Shown here: piece after piece, positions 1-5,139 of the stretch | How positions within the stretch are numbered: position 1 is the first letter of the stretch | Layout of the letters: each line of letters begins with the position of its first letter | From: an uncultured Collinsella sp. | Lineage (GTDB): Bacteria; Actinomycetota; Coriobacteriia; Coriobacteriales; Coriobacteriaceae | Length of the DNA stretch: 5,139 bases | NCBI GenBank assembly: GCA_902495955.1 | Contig: CABUZE010000074.1 | Coordinates: 1 to 5,139 of the forward strand | Reading direction: 5' to 3' | Notes under the pieces: generated by a model | What the model saw: the letters and a program-made list of their open reading frames with translations, nothing else | Databases searched by the model: none | Told to the model about the DNA's origin: nothing | Position numbers and translations under genes: made by a program

Positions 1-276
1 CACCCGGTGCTGCCCAACGGCGATACCGTCATCGAGGAAGGCGATCTGCTGGTGATGGCCGCCCCGACGTTCGAAGAGCGTGCCGAAGTTACGCTGCGCG
101 AGGTCACTGTGACGCCCCACGGTCGCCTGGCCGGCCAGCGTCTTCGCGATGTGCCGCAAGGCAAGCATCCCTTTATCGTCGTGATGCTCAAACGCGACGG
201 CCAGACGATCATCCCCGACGGCAACACCCTAATATACGCCGGCGACGAAGCCGTCATCGCCACGCTGGCGTCGTAG
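1..276 (+). CDS. C-terminal part of an ion transporter or channel with tandem RCK_C (TrkA-C) domains (5' end outside window)
   Basis: The frame is open from the first base and ends at TAG 274-276, giving the last 91 residues of a longer protein. Two RCK_C-type endings are visible. The first has PNGDT at residues 5-9 and a GD pair at 14-15. The second runs from about residue 32 to 90 and shows the usual order: a gated 'xGQxLRDV' segment, a hydrophobic strand, LKRDGQTIIPDGNT at 63-76, and GD at 81-82. RCK_C domains are cytoplasmic regulatory domains that bind ions or nucleotides on K+ channels, Trk/Ktr systems, cation/H+ antiporters and some ClC chloride transporters. Two RCK_C copies with only a short linker, and no nucleotide-binding RCK_N domain between them, fit the tail of a transporter better than a stand-alone TrkA. 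The membrane part is not in the window, so antiporter and ClC exchanger cannot be separated. No clear terminator follows the stop. Confidence 0.65.
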   Translation, partial: HPVLPNGDTVIEEGDLLVMAAPTFEERAEVTLREVTVTPHGRLAGQRLRDVPQGKHPFIVVMLKRDGQTIIPDGNTLIYAGDEAVIATLAS

Positions 277-293
277 TGACCAGGAGGTAGCTA

Positions 294-368
294 ATTTGCG
301 GCGAAGAGATCAAGCGCCTAGAGAACCTCATGCCTTCGCTCGCAGATTTGGATTTGCCTGAGGAGTAA
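294..368 (+). other. Possible small reading frame or coding remnant with strong Shine-Dalgarno
   Basis: A near-perfect ribosome binding site, AGGAGG, lies at 282-287, just after the transporter stop, yet no normal gene follows it. The frame reading to TAA 366-368 gives a protein-like acidic peptide (EEIKRLENLMPSLADL, then a short acidic tail). It has no ATG, GTG or TTG at the right distance: the codon 6 nt after AGGAGG is ATT (294-296), a rare start. A TTG at 296-298 sits 8 nt after AGGAGG but in another frame, and gives a 21-residue arginine-rich peptide ending at TGA 359-361. The only ATG in the first frame (330) would give just 12 residues. It could be a tiny gene using ATT, a degraded gene with a start-proximal indel, or chance. 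I do not recognise the peptide. Confidence 0.2.
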
Positions 369-455
369 AGCACCCCTCCCCCATGTAACCATCCCGTAAA
401 TCATAGCGGCGCACTCGGGTTTTGCTGTGATGCGGTCGCGCCTGGCGCTCCACTG

Positions 456-464
456 TGCTAAAGT
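456..464 (+). promoter_or_regulatory. Probable serC promoter, extended -10
   Basis: TGC (456-458) followed by TAAAGT (459-464) resembles an extended -10 element, which can compensate for a weak -35. No convincing -35 hexamer is present 16-18 bp upstream. The implied transcript would start near 471 and carry a leader of about 33 nt before the serC start. A small palindrome, GCGCC-T-GGCGC (438-448), sits in the -35/spacer region. Assigned by position and similarity only. Confidence 0.4.
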
Positions 465-503
465 ATCCCGAACGTCCAAACGACTACAAGGGGGAACTAG
501 AAG

Positions 504-1628
504 ATGGCACGTGTGCACAACTTCTCAGCTGGCCCGGCCGCGCTGCCTACAAGCGTGCTCGCCGAGATCGCCGACGAGATGATGGACTACCGCGGCTGCG
601 GCATGTCCGTGCTCGAGATGAGTCATCGATCTAGCATGTACCAGCAGATCATCGACGACGCCGAGGCAACTCTGCGTCGCCTGCTAAGCATCCCCGACAA
701 CTACCGCGTCCTGTTTTTGCAGGGCGGCGCCACGCTGCAGTTTGCGGGCATCCCCATGAACCTCATGCGCCGCGGCCGCGCCGGCTACATCGTGACCGGC
801 AACTTTGCCAACAAGGCATACAAGGAGGCCGCCAAGTACGGCGAGGCCGTACTGCTCGCGAGCTCCGAGGACACCAATTTCGACCGCATACCCACCATGG
901 CCGACATCAACGCGCGCATTGCCGCCGAGGCCGCAGGCGACGGGCTCGACTACGTCTACATCTGCCAGAACAACACCATCTTTGGCACCATGTACCACGA
1001 GCTGCCCAACTGCGGCGACGTACCGCTGGTCGCCGATGTCTCGAGCTGCTTTTTGTCGCAGCCGCTCAACGTTGAGCGCTACGGGCTCATTTACGCCGGC
1101 GCGCAAAAAAACGCCGGTGCCGCGGGCGTGACCGTGGTCATCGTGCGCGACGATCTCATCGCAGATGGCCCCGCCTTTGCGCAGACGCCGCAGTACATGG
1201 ACCTTAAGACCCAGGCCGCCAAGGGCTCCATGCTCAACACGCCCAACACCTTTGGCATCTACGTGTGCGGCAAGGTATTCCGCTGGGTCGAGGAGACCGG
1301 CGGACTTGCCGCCATGGCCGAGCGCAACTGGGCCAAGGCCAATCTGCTCTATGACCTGCTCGAGCAAAGTGAGCTGTTCCATGGCACCACGCAGGCCGAC
1401 AGCCGCTCTATCGCCAACGTCACCTTCCGCACCGGCGACGCCGAGCTCGACGCGGCCTTTGTCGCAGGCGCGGCAGAGCACCAGATTCAAAATGTCAAGG
1501 GCCATCGCCTCGTCGGCGGCATGCGCGCCAGCGTCTACAACGCCGTAACCATGGAGGACGTGCAGGCACTGGCCACGTACATGAAGGACTTCGAAGCGCA
1601 GCACGGTTTGAGCCAGCGATCTAACTAG
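504..1628 (+). CDS. serC: Phosphoserine aminotransferase (3-phosphohydroxypyruvate:glutamate)
   Basis: This PLP enzyme of the cytoplasm converts 3-phosphohydroxypyruvate plus glutamate to O-phosphoserine plus 2-oxoglutarate, the second step of serine synthesis; family members also serve pyridoxal phosphate synthesis in some bacteria. The 374 residues cover the full family length (about 360). Landmarks are the N-terminal HNFSAGPAALP (5-15), MSHRS (39-43), the cofactor-phosphate loop QGGAT (73-77), QNNTIFGT (155-162), the Schiff-base lysine K202 in AGAQKNAGAAG, LNTPNTFGIY (244-253) and the substrate-binding GHRLVGGMRASVYNA (333-347). The cofactor-stacking tryptophan of E. coli SerC appears to be a phenylalanine here (F101 in TGNFANKAYKEA), a conservative aromatic change. 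The ATG at 504 is chosen because AAGGGGG (488-494) lies 9 nt upstream and the N-terminus aligns with the family. It is first in a pair with serA, 69 bp downstream. Confidence 0.96.
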   Translation: MARVHNFSAGPAALPTSVLAEIADEMMDYRGCGMSVLEMSHRSSMYQQIIDDAEATLRRLLSIPDNYRVLFLQGGATLQFAGIPMNLMRRGRAGYIVTGNFANKAYKEAAKYGEAVLLASSEDTNFDRIPTMADINARIAAEAAGDGLDYVYICQNNTIFGTMYHELPNCGDVPLVADVSSCFLSQPLNVERYGLIYAGAQKNAGAAGVTVVIVRDDLIADGPAFAQTPQYMDLKTQAAKGSMLNTPNTFGIYVCGKVFRWVEETGGLAAMAERNWAKANLLYDLLEQSELFHGTTQADSRSIANVTFRTGDAELDAAFVAGAAEHQIQNVKGHRLVGGMRASVYNAVTMEDVQALATYMKDFEAQHGLSQRSN

Positions 1629-1644
1629 CCCGCAGCACGCGGGC
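1628..1644 (+). promoter_or_regulatory. GC hairpin immediately after the serC stop
   Basis: GCCCGC (1628-1633) and GCGGGC (1639-1644) form a 6-bp stem with a 5-nt loop, starting at the last base of the serC stop codon. No run of T follows, so it should not act as a full intrinsic terminator. It may stabilise the serC 3' end or tune read-through into serA, but this is inference. Confidence 0.4.
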
Positions 1645-1665
1645 CGATCAGCCACTTCAAACCAC

Positions 1666-1678
1666 TTGTTTTAAACAA
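1666..1678 (+). promoter_or_regulatory. 13-bp palindrome upstream of serA
   Basis: TTGTTT-T-AAACAA is a perfect 6-bp dyad around one base. It ends 7 bp before the serA ribosome binding site (AAGGAG, 1686-1691). It is the most AT-rich stretch in an otherwise GC-rich neighbourhood. It could be an operator, part of a weak internal promoter, or simply the unpaired AT-rich leader needed for efficient initiation. No known regulator motif is recognised. Confidence 0.3.
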
Positions 1679-1697
1679 ACCAGCTAAGGAGTTTTTC

Positions 1698-2861
1698 ATG
1701 CGCAAGATTAAGACCATCGACGACATCACCAAAGACGGCAAAGTCGAGTTTGGCGAAGGCTACGAATTTGTGAGCACCGCCGAAGAGGCCGACGCCATTC
1801 TGATGCGCTCAACCGACCTGCACGGCTACGAGCTGCCCGAGGGAATCCGCGCCATCGCCCGCTGCGGCGCCGGCGTCAACAACATCCCCGTCGAAGAGTA
1901 CGCCAAGAAGGGCGTCGTCGTCTTTAACTCCCCCGGCGCCAATAGCAATGCCGTCAAGGAGCTCGTCCTAGGCATGCTGGTGCTCTCGAGCCGCGGCGTG
2001 GTGCAATCGATGAACTGGGTGCGCGACAACGCCGACGACCCCGAGATTCAGGTCGATGCCGAGAAGGTCAAGAAGGCCTTTGTGGGCCGCGAGCTCAAGG
2101 GCAAGCGCATCGGCGTCATCGGCCTGGGCAACGTGGGCTCCAAGGTCGCCAACGCCTGCGTCGACCTGGGCATGGACGTTTACGGCTACGACCCGTTCAT
2201 TTCCGTCGAGCACGCGTGGGTGCTGAGCCGCGAGGTGCAGCGTGTGGGCACGCTCGAGGATCTCTGCCGCGGCTGCGACTACCTCACCGTACACGTGCCC
2301 AGCAAGGCCGACACCATCGGCATGATCAGCACCGAGCAGATTAACCTGCTGGCACCCGACGCCGTGCTCATCAACTACGCGCGCGAGACCATCATCGACG
2401 AAGACGCCGTCGACGCCGCCCTGCGCGAGGGTAAGCTCAGCTGGTTTAGCTGCGACTTTGCCACGCCCAAGACCGTCAAGATGCCCAATACGTTTATCAC
2501 CACGCACTCGGGCGCCGGCACCGGCGAAGCCGAGGCCAACTGCGCCGACATGGCCATCAGCGAGCTCAAGGATTACCTGGAGAACGGTAACATCGCGCAC
2601 AGCGTCAACTACCCCGCCTGCAGCATGGGCAAGGCGCGCGCCGCGAGCCGCATTGCCTGCCTGCATGCCAACGTGCCCAACATGATCGGCCAGATCACGG
2701 CCATCCTGGCCAAGGACAACGCCAACGTGCAGCGCATGACCAACGAGTCCGCCGGCGAGAACGCCTACACCATGTTCGACACCGATGAGCACCTGAACAG
2801 CAGCACGATCGAGGCGCTTAAGCAGATTCCGTCGATGTATCGCGTGCGCGTGATCAAATAG
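1698..2861 (+). CDS. serA: D-3-phosphoglycerate dehydrogenase, short ACT-domain type
   Basis: This cytoplasmic enzyme oxidises 3-phosphoglycerate to 3-phosphohydroxypyruvate with NAD, the committed step of serine synthesis. At 387 residues it matches the short form common in clostridia (substrate domain, Rossmann domain, one ACT domain). Visible signatures are GAGVNNIP (57-64), FNSPGANSNAVKELV (76-90), the dinucleotide loop GLGNVG (142-147), YDPFISVEHAW (164-174), catalytic arginine R229 in NYARE, and catalytic histidine H270 in TTHSGAGTGEAEANC. The ACT domain (about 317-387) keeps H323, N325 and N343, spaced as the E. coli serine-binding H344, N346 and N364, so feedback inhibition by serine is expected. 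Oddities: relatives of this type usually have DFPxEE before the histidine, while here the spacing is the same but the sequence is DFATPK, lacking the glutamate. The arginine is followed by E rather than G. The start is set by AAGGAG 6 nt upstream. It probably shares the serC transcript. Confidence 0.93.
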   Translation: MRKIKTIDDITKDGKVEFGEGYEFVSTAEEADAILMRSTDLHGYELPEGIRAIARCGAGVNNIPVEEYAKKGVVVFNSPGANSNAVKELVLGMLVLSSRGVVQSMNWVRDNADDPEIQVDAEKVKKAFVGRELKGKRIGVIGLGNVGSKVANACVDLGMDVYGYDPFISVEHAWVLSREVQRVGTLEDLCRGCDYLTVHVPSKADTIGMISTEQINLLAPDAVLINYARETIIDEDAVDAALREGKLSWFSCDFATPKTVKMPNTFITTHSGAGTGEAEANCADMAISELKDYLENGNIAHSVNYPACSMGKARAASRIACLHANVPNMIGQITAILAKDNANVQRMTNESAGENAYTMFDTDEHLNSSTIEALKQIPSMYRVRVIK

Positions 2862-2923
2862 CGCCGGCTGATCTGACAGGCAGTTCCCCATGTGGCCTGC
2901 CCGTCACTGACATTGAATGCCCG

Positions 2924-2958
2924 CGGGGCGCCTTTCGCACGAGAGGCGCCCCGTTTTT
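2924..2958 (+). terminator. Intrinsic terminator of serC-serA
   Basis: The 10-bp stem CGGGGCGCCT (2924-2933) / AGGCGCCCCG (2944-2953) has a 10-nt loop and is followed directly by five T (2954-2958). It lies about 60 bp after the serA stop and ends the serine-biosynthesis unit, so the M20 gene downstream needs its own promoter. Confidence 0.92.
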
Positions 2959-2995
2959 GTGAGCGCTCCATTAAATGCACCGAGCCGCTTCTTGG

Positions 2996-3010
2996 CATAC
3001 AATCTGTATG
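2996..3010 (+). promoter_or_regulatory. Probable promoter of the M20 gene with overlapping dyad operator candidate
   Basis: TACAAT (2998-3003) is a good -10 match, 34 bp before the chosen start and downstream of the serA terminator. No strong -35 is seen at 16-18 bp. An alternative pair is TTGGCA (2992-2997) with TAACTA (3017-3022), but its 19-bp spacer is less favourable. The -10 is embedded in a symmetric element, CATACA-ATC-TGTATG (6-bp arms, 3-bp centre), which is the kind of position where a repressor dimer would block polymerase. The regulator is unknown. Confidence 0.45.
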
Positions 3011-3036
3011 TTGACCTAACTATCTGTGAGGTGCCT

Positions 3037-4257
3037 ATGGTTGATACAGATTTTGCTTGGCGGCTTACGCAAGGACTCGTGCGGATCGACAGCTCAGACC
3101 CGGGTGCGTATGAGGACGAGATTGAGCGCTATATCAAAGCGTTGGTTGAGGAACGGTTGGCGCAGCTGAGCCATCCGGTACTCCATGCCGTGCAGGTTGA
3201 GGAACTCGAGGTGCTGCCCGGGCGCCGCAACCTTATGGTCACCGTGCCGGGACTGAGCGACGAGCCACGACTCGTCTATATCTGCCATATGGATACCGTT
3301 ACGCTGGGCGATGGCTGGGACGCGGACATTCCGCCGCTCGGGACGGTTGTGCGCGACGGCAAGCTCTATGGCCGCGGTGCCTGCGATATGAAGGGTGGCC
3401 TGGCCTGCGCCATTGCCGCACTGGTCCATACGCTCGAGCGCGTGGCGACGGATGGCGCGCTGCCCCGCCGCGGCTTTTCGCTCATCTGCTCGGTCGACGA
3501 GGAAGACTTTATGCGAGGCTCCGAGGCAGCCATCGATGCCGGCTGGGTCGGTTCGCGCGAATGGGTGCTGGATACCGAGCCCACCGACGGACAGATTCAA
3601 GTGGCGCACAAGGGGCGTACGTGGTTCGAGATTGAAATGGCTGGCGTGACAGCGCATGCGAGCCAGCCCTGGAAGGGCGCGGATGCCGTCGCCGCCATGG
3701 CCGAGGTCGTGTGCTCGCTTCGCCGCGCATTTGCGGCGCTGCCCGTGCATAATGAGCTGGGGCCTTCGACCATCACGTTTGGCCAAATCGAGGGCGGATA
3801 TCGCCCCTACGTCGTACCCGACCGCGCCAAAGTCTGGGTCGACATGCGCCTGACCCCGCCGACCGATACGGCCGCCGCGACGCGCATGGTAGAGCAGGCC
3901 ATCGCCGTCGCCGAAGCCGCCGTTCCCGGTTGCCATGGCAGCTACACCGTGACGGGCGACCGCCCCGCCATCGAGCGCGACCCGAACTCTCCCCTTCTAG
4001 CAGCGCTCAAGCGTGCCGCCGATGACGTGACGGACGCGGACACGACCGTCGGCTTCTTTACCGGCTACACCGACACCGCCGTCATTGCCGGCAAGACAGG
4101 TAACCGCAATTGCATGAGCTACGGTCCCGGGTCGCTCGCGCTCGCGCACAAGCCCAACGAATATGTGCCCCACGCCGATATCGTTCGTTGTCAGCAGGTG
4201 CTAATCGCGCTCGCCGATAACGTGCTCTGGGACGCGAGCGGCCAGGTTGGGGCATAA
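3037..4257 (+). CDS. M20-family zinc metallopeptidase / amidohydrolase (ArgE/DapE-like)
   Basis: A cytoplasmic di-metal hydrolase of the family that includes acetylornithine deacetylase, succinyl-diaminopimelate desuccinylase, carboxypeptidase G2 and dipeptidases. The product is 406 residues, normal for the family. The metal site is complete: H84 and D86 in CHMDTV, bridging D117 in GRGACDMKGG, general base E155 and metal ligand E156 in VDEED, E181 in DTEPTDG, and H371 in LALAHKPNEYVP. The inserted dimerisation domain (about 190-300) carries the typical GVTAHASQP with H207, and DMRLTP with R271. Substrate cannot be told from sequence; the neighbouring genes do not settle it. The ATG at 3037 is preferred because GAGG (3028-3031) lies 5 nt upstream and the protein then begins at the family's normal N-terminus. 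The frame is open back to an ATG at 2917, but that start would run through the serA terminator and the promoter. It ends in tandem TAA TAA (4255-4260). DUF1015 follows 39 bp later, probably cotranscribed. Confidence 0.9.
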   Translation: MVDTDFAWRLTQGLVRIDSSDPGAYEDEIERYIKALVEERLAQLSHPVLHAVQVEELEVLPGRRNLMVTVPGLSDEPRLVYICHMDTVTLGDGWDADIPPLGTVVRDGKLYGRGACDMKGGLACAIAALVHTLERVATDGALPRRGFSLICSVDEEDFMRGSEAAIDAGWVGSREWVLDTEPTDGQIQVAHKGRTWFEIEMAGVTAHASQPWKGADAVAAMAEVVCSLRRAFAALPVHNELGPSTITFGQIEGGYRPYVVPDRAKVWVDMRLTPPTDTAAATRMVEQAIAVAEAAVPGCHGSYTVTGDRPAIERDPNSPLLAALKRAADDVTDADTTVGFFTGYTDTAVIAGKTGNRNCMSYGPGSLALAHKPNEYVPHADIVRCQQVLIALADNVLWDASGQVGA

Positions 4258-4296
4258 TAAGCCGCGAACAAACCGACACGTGCGTAAGGACCGCCC

Positions 4297-4980
4297 ATGA
4301 AAGCACTTCCGTTTCCCTGCATCCGCCCGGCTCAGGACCGCGTGCTCGAGGCGCTGCCTGCAATGGACAGCATCATGAGCGGCAACGATGCTCTGCGCGG
4401 AGCCATTGCCGATGGTCTGATGCTCAAGGACCCGGGTGCGGCGTATTACGTGTACGAATGCTCGGGCGAGCCGGGACGTGTGACGGGTGTCGTGGCGATC
4501 TGCCCGACGAGTGTACTTGCGGGCGGCAAGGGCGATGCCAGCGCCGACGTGGCCGCCGCCGCGCGCGCGATCGCCGAGCTCAAGGTGCAGCCGCGCCCCG
4601 TGTCGCTCGCCTACGAGGCGTCGCCCGTCATGGACATCATCCTGGGCGCTGCCAAAGAGGGCGCCTCGCTCTACGCCGTCACCGACCCCGCGGGTATTAC
4701 GCACCGCGTGTGGGAGGTCAAGCGCGAGGACGCCGTCGGCGCCATCCGTGCCATGCTCGACCAGGCGCCGGAGCCGGCACTGGCCGACGACCCTGCCTAC
4801 GCTGCCGCACTAGTCGAGGCATCACAGCTCCTGGCCGATGAGGCCCGTTCCGCCGGAACGTACACCGGCAAGGAGCCGTTCAACTTTACCGTTGCCGTGC
4901 TCTTCCCCGCTGCGCAGGCCAGCGGCGGCGCACCGCAGGTTCCGACGGGTCTGCTCACGCACCAAGTCGCGCGGTTCTAG
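4297..4980 (+). CDS. Reduced, divergent DUF1015-like protein (227 aa)
   Basis: It has no signal peptide or membrane segment, so it is presumably cytoplasmic. Similarity to DUF1015 proteins (about 400 residues, function unproven, often next to serC-serA) is seen in several blocks: an N-terminal 'xxCIRPAQDRV' resembling FKxLRP (7-16), GLMLKDPGAAYYVYE (40-54), GRVTGVVAI (60-68), PVSLAYEA (101-108), GTYTGKEPFNFTVAVLFP (187-204) and a tail PTGLLTHQV (216-224) like the family's 'PKxxSGLxxH'. Key blocks are altered: the segment equivalent to KKHExTxxxKExDR is now an alanine-rich GKGDASADVAAAAR (77-90), and ADGHHR is replaced by ADDPAY (163-168). About 100 residues between the VLFP block and the tail are missing, as is much of the N-terminal region with PYDV. 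The frame is clean, codon use matches its neighbours, and AAGGA (4286-4290) sits 6 nt before the ATG, so it looks like a maintained gene. Assignment is from memory of the family, not from a search. Confidence 0.7.
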   Translation: MKALPFPCIRPAQDRVLEALPAMDSIMSGNDALRGAIADGLMLKDPGAAYYVYECSGEPGRVTGVVAICPTSVLAGGKGDASADVAAAARAIAELKVQPRPVSLAYEASPVMDIILGAAKEGASLYAVTDPAGITHRVWEVKREDAVGAIRAMLDQAPEPALADDPAYAAALVEASQLLADEARSAGTYTGKEPFNFTVAVLFPAAQASGGAPQVPTGLLTHQVARF

Positions 4981-5025
4981 CAAGACCAGACCGCGCAGCA
5001 CAAAAATCGGCAGCTCAACAAACAG

Positions 5026-5066
5026 GGGGCGGAGATGCAGCAGGTACATGCATCTCCGCCCCTTTT
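5026..5066 (+). terminator. Intrinsic terminator after the M20-DUF1015 unit
   Basis: The perfect 14-bp stem GGGGCGGAGATGCA (5026-5039) / TGCATCTCCGCCCC (5049-5062) has a 9-nt loop and is followed by TTTT (5063-5066). It begins about 45 bp after the DUF1015 stop. On the opposite strand the stem is followed by CTGTTTGTTGA, a broken T tract, so it may also work weakly against a convergent transcript. Confidence 0.9.
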
Positions 5067-5139
5067 GCGTCGAGAAGTTATGCCAGCGACCCGTGCCGCC
5101 ACGCTCGCGTTATCCCCGTTGCGGGCCTGCTGCCGCCAC

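Noticed and set aside
277..503. T-box or serine-responsive riboswitch ahead of serC
   Set aside because: No T-box consensus, no long leader hairpin and no terminator/antiterminator pair is visible. The implied leader from the candidate promoter is only about 33 nt.
684..1655. 323-codon open frame on the minus strand opposite serC
   Set aside because: It is a codon-bias shadow: third-position G/C in serC removes stops from the opposite strand. The product is low-complexity Gly/Ala/Val/His/Asp with no recognisable fold, and serC itself is certain.
1968..2891. 307-codon open frame on the minus strand opposite serA
   Set aside because: Same cause as the serC shadow. The composition is repetitive (Val/Gly/His/Ala/Asp) and it covers a clear serA on the other strand.
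2877..2899. Short inverted repeat CAGGC/GCCTG after serA
   Set aside because: Only 5 bp with a 13-nt loop and no T tract, and the strong terminator lies just downstream.
2917..3036. 40-residue N-terminal extension of the M20 protein from an ATG at 2917
   Set aside because: The extension would cross the serA terminator hairpin and the M20 promoter, has no ribosome binding site, and lies outside the normal M20 N-terminus.
5067..5139. Possible gene ends: a + frame from ATG 5080 open to the edge, and a minus-strand frame ending at TAA 5080-5078 just before the terminator
   Set aside because: Both are under 25 codons, have poor codon use or no good ribosome binding site, and match nothing I know. 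The minus-strand frame could be the tail of a convergent gene but cannot be supported from this window.

Overview
The window is GC-rich bacterial DNA with strong C/G preference at third codon positions. Its serine-biosynthesis enzymes are of the short, ACT-domain type common in Gram-positive gut anaerobes. GC content, codon use and the form of SerA point to the Coriobacteriia (Actinomycetota), most likely Collinsella or a close relative. That assignment comes from recognition of the proteins only and has not been checked against a database.

Layout, all genes on the + strand. (1) 1-276 is the 3' end of a membrane-transporter gene whose product ends in two RCK_C (TrkA-C) domains. (2) 277-503 is a spacer with a strong Shine-Dalgarno sequence, a very small unexplained reading frame (294-368) and the probable serC promoter. 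(3) serC (504-1628) and serA (1698-2861) form a two-gene serine-biosynthesis unit, closed by a strong intrinsic terminator at 2924-2958. (4) A second unit starts from a probable promoter near 2998. It holds an M20-family metallopeptidase/deacylase (3037-4257) and, 39 bp downstream, a short divergent DUF1015-like gene (4297-4980). A 14-bp-stem terminator closes it at 5026-5066. (5) 5067-5139 has no gene I can support.

SerA oxidises 3-phosphoglycerate to 3-phosphohydroxypyruvate and SerC transaminates that to O-phosphoserine. The final phosphatase (SerB) is not in the window. SerA keeps the three residues expected of an ACT-domain serine-binding site, so feedback inhibition by serine is likely. 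In many Firmicutes, serC and serA are followed directly by a full-length DUF1015 gene of about 400 codons. Here the DUF1015 relative is only 227 residues, has lost the family's ADGHHR signature, and is separated from serCA by a terminator and the M20 gene.

The points most worth a second look are this reduced DUF1015 protein, the altered catalytic region of SerA (no glutamate where the short family normally has one), the dyad over the M20 promoter, and the small reading frame ahead of serC. I saw no mobile elements, CRISPR array, tRNA or rRNA.
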